From contig JAJRTG010000022.1 of NCBI GenBank assembly GCA_024278395.1, positions 1-12,013 of the forward strand: 12,013 nt of DNA. Reading direction: 5' to 3'. The number at the start of each line of letters is the position of its first letter. Position 1 is the stretch's first letter. This DNA is from Fidelibacterota bacterium. Its GTDB lineage: Bacteria > Bipolaricaulota > Bipolaricaulia > UBA7950 > UBA9294. The notes under the pieces were generated by a model. That model did not search any database, was not told where the DNA came from, and saw nothing but the letters and a program-made list of their open reading frames with translations. Shown here in pieces: positions 6,706 to 12,013 of the stretch. Both the position numbers and the translations under genes were made by a program.

Positions 6706-8076
6706 TCACTCGATGATTCCGCTGAGATAGCTCTGAAGAGCGTCGAGGCTGTAAAACCTTTTGCCCACCGAAAAATTTCGCTCCACCATTTCGCGGCGTA
6801 ACGCCCGATCCGTGAGAATGGAGACAGCCTCCCGGGCCGCCCGATCGATCACCTCACCCCTTACTTGCGCCAGTCCAAGCTCGTCATACCCTTCGATCCT
6901 GTCACCGAGGGAGATGACGGCGAAACCCTTTCCCTTTATGTCCGCTCGGTAGACCGGGTACTCAAAGACCACGACCGGCACCTTCGCCCGCACCGCCTCT
7001 AAGAATTGGTTCCCCCAACCTTCGTACAGGGATGGATAGGTAACGAGGTCGGCAAATACATAGCAGTCCCACAACGAATAGCGCTTCTTTCCGTCCTCGG
7101 TTCGACGGCGGGCACGGATCAGATCGGAGATAACACGCAGCTCGACCCCCAACCTCGCCGCCTTGGCCTGCAGCCGTTTCAGGTACTCCGCCTGCGGGTC
7201 CTCGGAATAACCGGCGAGAACGAGTACGATCCGGCTGTCTTTGTCAAACCTCCTCCCGTCGTAGAGCCCCTTCTCCTCCAATCGCCGCCGATGGTGGGAT
7301 CCGTTGAGCTCCGCCACCAAGTCGATCGCCAACTCGATCCCTTTGCGCGGGATGATGCGCGTGGCCTGAAGCACCAAAACATCGGTCTCCTCTACTCCGA
7401 TAGCGTCTTTGAAGTCGCGGTTGTAGGAGTCGATGCGCCAGGCAGGACCGGAGAAGTCGAAAACATTTGGGACAACCGTTGCAGAAACACGGCTCCTCCG
7501 CTCCAGTTCGGCCTGAACCAGACTGTTGATCACAACGTGCCGGATAAATGGGGCCTGCGGCGGGAGATACTCCTCCGCCAGCCGCTCAACCTCAGGACAG
7601 GTGGGGCGCATCCCGCGGAACTCTTCCCAGTAGAAGTCATGATGGTGTCCGATCGCCGGGATACGGAGCTCACGCACGACGCGGGTGAACGCAACCGCCG
7701 CCGGCAGGTTCAGTCCGATCGACCAGATGTTGTTCGGGATCAAAAGCTCGATTGCGCGCTCTTGTACGAACCTCCGCAATCCCACCTCAACTCGATCCGC
7801 GAAAGCGAGGATCCCGTTCTCCAGCGCCGCACCGCTTTCGTACCCCCGAAGCTCGTGAAACGCGTTCTCGGTGATCCTCTCAACCTCGGGGCGATGATGG
7901 TGGAGTTCCCCAACCAGGTCCCCCTCAGTTGTCTCCAGGGCCCCGCCGCACAGATGAACGGTATGCCCCATCTCCTCCAGCACCCACTTCCACTTCGCCA
8001 TCTCCAGAGAGACACCGTCCGTGCCGCCGATCTTGTAGTGGCAAAGCCCTATATTCATCACCCCAGCCCCGCCCAT
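6706..8076 (-). CDS. GT4 glycosyltransferase, mannosylglucosylglycerate synthase-like
   Basis: A 456-residue retaining glycosyltransferase of the GT-B fold. The N-terminus carries HYKIGGTDGVSLEM (13-26), the glycine-rich acceptor loop. The donor-binding half has TRIIPRKGIELAI (239-251) and YEGWGNQFLEAV (351-362) with the family E-x7-E (Glu352, Glu360). Homologues tend to begin at the methionine here numbered 7 (ATG at 8058); the ATG at 8076 is kept because AAGGG lies 8 bases before it. From memory, the N-terminal motif recalls the Petrotoga/Thermotoga enzymes MggA and MggS, which use GDP-mannose on glucosyl(phospho)glycerate. The adjacent Ggs-like gene supports this pathway. A sucrose-phosphate-synthase-like or trehalose-synthase-like GT4 remains possible. 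It lies in an importer operon, 6 bases after a permease gene. Confidence 0.82.
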   Translation of the reverse strand: MGGAGVMNIGLCHYKIGGTDGVSLEMAKWKWVLEEMGHTVHLCGGALETTEGDLVGELHHHRPEVERITENAFHELRGYESGAALENGILAFADRVEVGLRRFVQERAIELLIPNNIWSIGLNLPAAVAFTRVVRELRIPAIGHHHDFYWEEFRGMRPTCPEVERLAEEYLPPQAPFIRHVVINSLVQAELERRSRVSATVVPNVFDFSGPAWRIDSYNRDFKDAIGVEETDVLVLQATRIIPRKGIELAIDLVAELNGSHHRRRLEEKGLYDGRRFDKDSRIVLVLAGYSEDPQAEYLKRLQAKAARLGVELRVISDLIRARRRTEDGKKRYSLWDCYVFADLVTYPSLYEGWGNQFLEAVRAKVPVVVFEYPVYRADIKGKGFAVISLGDRIEGYDELGLAQVRGEVIDRAAREAVSILTDRALRREMVERNFSVGKRFYSLDALQSYLSGIIE

Positions 8077-8082
8077 CGCGCG

Positions 8083-8991
8083 TTAACCCTTCACTCCGCC
8101 CGCAGTCAACCCCTTTTCCAAGAACCTCTCTAGTGCAAGAAACAAGATGACAACCGGAATCGTCATGATAGTAGAGGCCGCCATCACTACGTGCGGCCGC
8201 GGGCTGGGGTTGTTGAATAGCGTATTGATCTTGATCGGCATGGTGAACATCGTACGCGTATTCAGGAATACGAGTGCGTACAAGAACTCGTTCCATGCGA
8301 TCATAAACGTGTAAATGGCCACAGACACCAAAGCGGGAATCGACAGGGGAAGAGTAATCCTCCAGATCACCCCCATCCGGCTGCAGCCATCTATCAGTCC
8401 GGCCTGCTCGATCTCCGCAGGGATGGTACGGAAGTAATTGGAAAGCATGTATAGCGCAACCGGCAGAGTCTGCGCCAGATACGTGAGAATAAGTACGGGA
8501 AAATTGTCCTGGACACGAAATCCCAGTCTAGCCCCAATCTGAGCGAGCATCGCGAACAACGGGATGATCAACAGAACCGCCGGAAACAGATAGACAAGAA
8601 GGATGCCATTAAGGAAGAGGTTCTTTCCGCGGAACCGCAGGCGGGCTACAGCGTAAGCTCCCAGGGTGGATAGGACCACAGCGATCAGAGCAGTGGGAAC
8701 CGCCACTTGAACGCTGTTAAGTATATTCCTGCCGAAATCCTGGAACTGAGGATAATTGGGGTCGAAGAGCTCCCGGAAGGCATCCAGTCGTAATGCGCTC
8801 GGCACGTAGACAGGAGCCCGTCCACCGATCTCGGCGTAACTCTTAAATGACGAGCTGATCATCCAATAGAACGGGAACAGGATGCTGACAAGAAAGAAGG
8901 TGAGTGTGATCGCAAAAATCAATTTAGAAAGCGTAAACGATTGAGCTATATGCTCGATAAGGGTCATCCGATCCACGTTTTTACCTGCCAT
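8083..8991 (-). CDS. CUT1 sugar ABC transporter permease, MalG-like (operon A)
   Basis: A 302-residue permease with a first membrane segment at about 24-45 and about six in total. The EAA loop is at about 193-216 (IEQAGLIDGCSRMG ... ITLP), where the usual DGA is DGC. IAWNEFLYALVF follows, and the C-terminus is the canonical KGLTAGGVKG. The ATG at 8991 lies 2 bases after the stop of the upstream permease, whose last codons supply the GAGGAG ribosome-binding site, so translation is coupled. It works with the MalF-like subunit and the binding protein of operon A. The substrate is unknown. Confidence 0.93.
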   Translation of the reverse strand: MAGKNVDRMTLIEHIAQSFTLSKLIFAITLTFFLVSILFPFYWMISSSFKSYAEIGGRAPVYVPSALRLDAFRELFDPNYPQFQDFGRNILNSVQVAVPTALIAVVLSTLGAYAVARLRFRGKNLFLNGILLVYLFPAVLLIIPLFAMLAQIGARLGFRVQDNFPVLILTYLAQTLPVALYMLSNYFRTIPAEIEQAGLIDGCSRMGVIWRITLPLSIPALVSVAIYTFMIAWNEFLYALVFLNTRTMFTMPIKINTLFNNPSPRPHVVMAASTIMTIPVVILFLALERFLEKGLTAGGVKG

Positions 8992-8993
8992 CG

Positions 8994-9920
8994 CTACTCC
9001 TCACCCTTCATCACGGTATTGGCGTATATGAGAAGGAACAGCACCAATATCCCCAAAAGGATCATCGCCGTCGCCGCCCCTTTGCCGAAGTTGAACGCTC
9101 CGAAGCTGAACTGATAGGTCAATACCGGCAACACGTTGGTGCCGAATCCGCCACCGGTCATGAGATAAATATCATCAAACTTATTAAAGGTCCATATCAA
9201 GCGGAGCAGAAAGACGGCTCCCAATACATAACGGAGTTCCGGAATGGTTATGCTACGAAACTTGTGCCATACGCCAGCGCCGTCGACGCTCGCCGCCTCA
9301 TACAGCGTCCTGTCAATGGCTTGGAGTCGGGCCAGAATCATCAGCATCGCGAAAGGGAAATAACGCCACGCTTCAAAGACGATGACGAGCAACAACGCTA
9401 GCCCGCGGGTAGAAAGGTAAGCGATCGGGGCGTTAATGAGTCCCAATCTCATCAATATGTCGTTCAACACCCCAGAGGGGCGGGGGTCAAGGATCCATCT
9501 CCATACGAAGGCAACGCTGACGATCGGAGCGACGTATGGAAACAGAAAGAGGGCTCGCACCGCCCCCCGGGCCCGGAACGGCCGGTTGAGGAGCAGTGCA
9601 GCGATGAGCCCGATCAACACGGTCAGGACTGTGGAGGAAACCGAATAGACAACGCTGTTGATCACCGCTTCGGGAAACGCGAAGTCGCCGATTACCCGTC
9701 GGTAATTCTGCAACCCGACAAACGGAGCATGAAAGACGTCATTAAGGTTTCTCAGGGTCACATCGTGAAAACTGATCCAGATGCTGAAAATAGCCGGGAA
9801 AATTATTAGTCCAAAGACAATCAATGCGGTGGGGGAGGTCAACAGCCACGCGAGGCGGGATTCCTGCGCCCGAAGCGAGTGCCAGCGTAATCCAGACCGG
9901 TACGATGACGTTTTCAGCAT
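8994..9920 (-). CDS. CUT1 sugar ABC transporter permease, MalF-like (operon A)
   Basis: A 308-residue permease with a first membrane segment at about 30-50. The EAA loop is EAASVDGAG (208-216) with TIP at 225-227, and TGGG is at 255-258. The reading frame is open back to a GTG at 9977, but that codon lies inside the hairpin at 9947-9980 and has no Shine-Dalgarno sequence. The ATG at 9932 also lacks one. The ATG at 9920 has GAGGAAG spaced about 5 bases away and is chosen. This puts about 70 bases, including the hairpin, between the binding-protein stop and this gene, so permease expression can be lower than that of the binding protein. Confidence 0.9.
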   Translation of the reverse strand: MLKTSSYRSGLRWHSLRAQESRLAWLLTSPTALIVFGLIIFPAIFSIWISFHDVTLRNLNDVFHAPFVGLQNYRRVIGDFAFPEAVINSVVYSVSSTVLTVLIGLIAALLLNRPFRARGAVRALFLFPYVAPIVSVAFVWRWILDPRPSGVLNDILMRLGLINAPIAYLSTRGLALLLVIVFEAWRYFPFAMLMILARLQAIDRTLYEAASVDGAGVWHKFRSITIPELRYVLGAVFLLRLIWTFNKFDDIYLMTGGGFGTNVLPVLTYQFSFGAFNFGKGAATAMILLGILVLFLLIYANTVMKGEE

Positions 9921-9946
9921 CGGCTTCCTCATGGTTTCACAAAACA

Positions 9947-9980
9947 ACGGTGGAAGACGGCGCAAACCGCCTTCCACCGT
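9947..9980 (-). terminator. Intercistronic hairpin after the binding-protein gene (attenuator or mRNA stabiliser)
   Basis: The arms ACGGTGGAAG and CTTCCACCGT (10 perfect pairs) continue after one mismatch with three more GC pairs around a 6-base loop. In the mRNA the hairpin starts 11 bases after the binding-protein stop and is followed by TTGTTTTGTG, an interrupted U-rich tract. A partial terminator or a 3'-end stabiliser for the binding-protein message is the usual role of such a structure in malE-malF-type operons. Complete termination is unlikely because the downstream genes would be left without a visible promoter. Confidence 0.6.
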
Positions 9981-9991
9981 GATCCGCGCGA

Positions 9992-11335
9992 TTACTGGCT
10001 TTTACGTTCAGCCAGCATCTCCTCCACCTGTTCTTGGAGCCATTTCGCCGCCGATTCCGGAGTCATCGTTTTCTCCAACGCGATCTTACTGATGACCTGC
10101 GGGATCAAGAGACGCCCTTCAATGTCGCCGATAACCGCCCTCTCAGTAGCGGTATAGTCGGGTCGGAAGAGCCAGCGCTGCATCGTCTCATAGCCGTTCG
10201 CGATCTGGTTCAGCGTCTTATCGGAGTAGTACTTGAAGAACGGACTAAGGGTCTTCCACCCATCGACCGCGCTCTTGAGCACCGGAACCTTCCCGAACGG
10301 AGCCAGCGCAAGGATGTCCTGATAATTCTGACCGGTCAGGAACCACTTTACCACTTCCTGGGCTGCGGGATCAGCTCCTTTCATGATCCCCAGGGTAACC
10401 AACTGGCCATAAGAAGCGGACCCGTTCGGCCCCACCATCTGCGGGGCGAACCCTGTCTTGAACGGCAAATCTTTGATCGGAATCTGCACCTTGCCGCCTT
10501 CGGCCAGGCCGGATCCTTCTACCAGGTCATCCATGATGTACGTGCTATAAAAGAGCATTGCGCTCTGTCCGAGCTCGTACGCCTCCCGCGCTCCGCGCCA
10601 GTATTGGGGGCCCGGCATGGCTCCGCGCTGCAGGCTCGTGTAAAAACGGAGCGCCTCGATCATCTCCGGCGTATTCATGGTGACGTTTCCATCCTTGTCG
10701 AACGGCCACGCGTTGTTGGACATCGCCACCTGTTCGAACACCTGATGTGGGTAGTTCTGCCCTGGATCGGTCGGCAGAACAAGAGCGTACAGAAGCCCGT
10801 CTTTCCCCGGCAGGGTATCGACAGCAGCGTTGATGTCCGCCCATGAAACCGGTGGGGTGAGGTTATACTTCTTGAAGATGTCGGACCGGTACCAGATGGC
10901 CTGGATCCACCCGTCATAGGGAACAGCGGCGTACTTGCCGGTCGACGGGTTGGTCACCATCTGCAGGGGACCAGCACGGAAATCTTCCTTACCGATTGAG
11001 CTAATCACCGCTTCAGCGGCGTCTTCATCCAAAATCCCGTCCGCGGCGAAAGCCGCAACGCGCTCTACTCCCATCCGCACGATGTCCGGCAGCTGGTTCG
11101 CCGCCATCGCCGTGGCGATGCGCTGGGAGATCTGCGACTCTTCAACCGGTATGATCTTAATCTCGATATCCGGATATTGCGCCATGAATCGGGCAGCGAC
11201 CGCCTCGTACTGCGCGACACGAACGTCTTCATTATCAGTCGTCCAAAAAGTAATAACGGTCCCAGCCGCGTAGGCGGAGACCATTCCCAGAATAATCAAC
11301 CCGACCGCAAATAGATACTTAGCGCTTCTTTTCAA
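9992..11335 (-). CDS. Extracellular sugar-binding protein of operon A importer (family 1 SBP)
   Basis: A 447-residue solute-binding protein. The signal peptide has KRSAK then a hydrophobic core (8-20), and cleavage is expected after AYA (21-23) or the next Ala. There is no lipobox cysteine, so it should be free in the periplasm. The mature protein opens with TVITFWTTDNEDV and contains the family's hydrophobic and Trp-rich ligand regions, for example YDGWIQAIWYRSDIF (about 139-153) and WLFRP. The start codon is TTG at 11335, supported by AAGGAGGG about 6 bases upstream and by the signal peptide beginning exactly there. It is the first gene of operon A. It is only distantly similar to the operon B binding protein, so a different sugar is likely; which one is unknown. 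Confidence 0.93.
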   Translation of the reverse strand: MKRSAKYLFAVGLIILGMVSAYAAGTVITFWTTDNEDVRVAQYEAVAARFMAQYPDIEIKIIPVEESQISQRIATAMAANQLPDIVRMGVERVAAFAADGILDEDAAEAVISSIGKEDFRAGPLQMVTNPSTGKYAAVPYDGWIQAIWYRSDIFKKYNLTPPVSWADINAAVDTLPGKDGLLYALVLPTDPGQNYPHQVFEQVAMSNNAWPFDKDGNVTMNTPEMIEALRFYTSLQRGAMPGPQYWRGAREAYELGQSAMLFYSTYIMDDLVEGSGLAEGGKVQIPIKDLPFKTGFAPQMVGPNGSASYGQLVTLGIMKGADPAAQEVVKWFLTGQNYQDILALAPFGKVPVLKSAVDGWKTLSPFFKYYSDKTLNQIANGYETMQRWLFRPDYTATERAVIGDIEGRLLIPQVISKIALEKTMTPESAAKWLQEQVEEMLAERKSQ

Positions 11336-11378
11336 TTCTGTCCCTCCTTCTTGATACCAGCTTTGTCGCTACAACCAA
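11319..11378 (-). other. Possible 19-codon upstream ORF in the operon A leader
   Basis: A TTG at 11378 preceded by AGGAGG (11388-11393, 9 bases away) opens a short Lys/Arg-rich frame that ends with TAA at 11319-11321, inside the start of the binding-protein gene in another frame. It parallels the extra AAGGAGG in the operon B leader. It may be a coupled leader peptide, a non-translated ribosome standby site, or chance. Confidence 0.15.
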
Positions 11379-11426
11379 GCGTACAGTCCTCCTTTCTTCC
11401 CTCCAACCACCTCCCAGCCCGGCAAA

Positions 11427-11442
11427 ATTTGTTATAACAAAT
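11427..11442. promoter_or_regulatory. Perfect 16-bp palindromic operator at operon A promoter
   Basis: ATTTGTTATAACAAAT is self-complementary throughout. It covers the 3' end of the -10 box and the predicted start (about -9 to +7), a classical repressor position. It lacks the central CG of LacI sites and does not resemble the operon B operator, so a different class of regulator encoded elsewhere is likely. I could not assign the family. Confidence 0.65.
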
Positions 11443-11468
11443 ATAGCACTCCTCATAGGCTCAGTCAA
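11440..11468 (-). promoter_or_regulatory. Sigma70-type promoter of operon A
   Basis: On the minus strand TTGACT (11463-11468) and TATATT (11440-11445) are 17 bases apart. The start is expected near 11433, giving a purine-rich leader of about 98 bases with two AGGAGG motifs. The -35 boxes of this promoter and the divergent plus-strand promoter are only 10 bases apart. Confidence 0.7.
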
Positions 11469-11478
11469 GGGGGTTATG

Positions 11479-11507
11479 TTGCCTCACCACGAGTGTTAGA
11501 CTAGAAT
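11479..11507 (+). promoter_or_regulatory. Divergent plus-strand promoter
   Basis: TTGCCT (11479-11484) and TAGAAT (11502-11507) are 17 bases apart. It would read into the amidohydrolase remnant and on to the GT4 gene at 11897. It may be the inherited promoter of the decayed gene now serving the glycosyltransferase with a long leader. The match is moderate. Confidence 0.45.
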
Positions 11508-11516
11508 TAAAGAACG

Positions 11517-11750
11517 ATGGAAAATGCGGAAACGCTCTTGAAAGGTGGCATCTCCCCGACCACCTCCGGGGTAGAGGCGCTTGCAATCGGCGAAGGGAAG
11601 ACCGCCGCGCCGGAGAGGGAGGAGGAGGTTCTCACAGACTTCGGCAGAGAGGTGTGCACATGTGACCTCACTGGGTTGCCAGTCTTCCCTGGATTAATCG
11701 GTTTCCACACACATCTTGCAGACCGGGCTTTCACCGTCGACATCCTTGAA
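11517..11750 (+). pseudogene. Decayed N-terminal fragment of a YtcJ-like amidohydrolase
   Basis: The plus-strand frame from the ATG at 11517 reads as an eroded start of a YtcJ-type (amidohydrolase family 3) metal-dependent hydrolase. LLKGG (7-11) and EALAIGEGK (20-28) match the family's beta-sandwich opening, and LTGLPVFPGLIGFHTHL (51-67) matches the usual LGGxxVLPGFIDAHTHL that holds the metal-binding HxH (His64, His66). The Asp before AHTH is Gly here, the segment after LLKGG is shortened, and after about residue 78 the frame becomes Arg-rich without family likeness. The remaining several hundred residues are absent. The frame itself stays open to 11900, overlapping the next gene. From 11751 to 11896 I see nothing but that gene's ribosome-binding site. 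A non-functional remnant is the simplest reading; an unrelated small ORF is possible. Confidence 0.5.
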
Positions 11751-11896
11751 GTCCCCGAAAGGAGTGACCGGACTGGTGATCCCCACCGACCGTGTCGCTT
11801 CGGAACGCGATCCACAAGCGGCGCCTCCAGGTATATCCGCCGGTCCAGTGAAGACGGCGCCCGTCGGCGGGGACTCGTCTACAAGAAGGAGGACTC

Positions 11897-12013
11897 ATGA
11901 AGATCGGCCTTTTCTCCGATGCTTACCTTCCCGAGATAAGCGGGGTGACAAGCGTGGTCTCCTGGCTCAAGCGGGAGCTGGAACGGTTAGGACACGAAGT
12001 CTACGTCTACGTC
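11897..12013 (+). CDS. GT4-family glycosyltransferase, N-terminal fragment (cut by window edge)
   Basis: The first 39 codons of a plus-strand gene with AAGGAGG 4 bases before the ATG. The sequence starts MKIGLFSDAYLPEISGVTS and continues to a GHEVYVYV strand. This is the usual opening of GT4 enzymes such as diacylglycerol glucosyltransferases, phosphatidylinositol mannosyltransferases and related sugar transferases: the first beta strand, a GV-containing loop and the L-x-x-x-GHEV helix-strand. The specific activity cannot be told from this much. It is transcribed away from operon A, so it is not part of that operon. Confidence 0.85.
   Translation, partial: MKIGLFSDAYLPEISGVTSVVSWLKRELERLGHEVYVYV

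Noticed and set aside
7471..7483. CAACCGTTGC similar to the operon B operator
   Set aside because: It is imperfect and lies inside the GT4 coding region away from any promoter.
7006..8133. 375-codon plus-strand open frame
   Set aside because: Antisense shadow of the GT4 gene, with no domain and no ribosome-binding site.
11507..11815. 102-codon minus-strand open frame between the divergent promoters and the GT4 gene
   Set aside because: It has no ribosome-binding site and no domain likeness, while the opposite strand shows amidohydrolase motifs.

Overview
The window is a bacterial carbohydrate-utilisation locus of moderately high GC with tightly packed genes, nearly all on the minus strand. 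It reads as two consecutive sugar ABC-importer operons separated by a LacI-family regulator gene. I cannot name the species. Two features suggest a Thermotogota-like, Bipolaricaulota-like or other deep-branching anaerobic or thermophilic lineage: several CUT1 importers without their own ATPase, and a glycosyltransferase pair resembling the mannosylglucosylglycerate enzymes known from Petrotoga and Thermotoga. Both solute-binding proteins have cleavable signal peptides without a lipobox cysteine, which fits a cell with a periplasm. This taxonomic reading is inference only.

Layout in transcription order (minus strand, right to left). Operon A starts at a sigma70-type promoter at 11440-11468, overlapped by a perfect 16-bp palindrome at 11427-11442. 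It encodes a solute-binding protein (TTG start), then a strong intercistronic hairpin, a MalF-like permease, a MalG-like permease, a GT4 glycosyltransferase and a GT-A glycosyltransferase. The last four genes are only 2-9 bases apart. A LacI-family regulator follows after 113 bases, probably with its own promoter. Operon B starts at a second clear promoter at 4242-4271, with a LacI-type operator at about +4 to +15. It encodes another solute-binding protein, MalF-like and MalG-like permeases that overlap by 14 bases, and a GH130 glycosidase/phosphorylase that runs off the left edge.

The right end (11479-12013) is divergent. It holds a plus-strand promoter, a decayed N-terminal fragment of a YtcJ-like amidohydrolase, and the first 39 codons of another GT4 glycosyltransferase.

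Working model. Operon B probably imports a beta-mannoside (or related oligosaccharide) and GH130 cleaves it. If GH130 is a phosphorylase, it yields mannose 1-phosphate. Operon A imports a second carbohydrate and carries two glycosyltransferases that plausibly make glucosylglycerate and then mannosylglucosylglycerate, a compatible solute that needs GDP-mannose. The link between the operons is a hypothesis. No transporter ATPase, phosphatase, RNA gene, insertion sequence or CRISPR array was seen.
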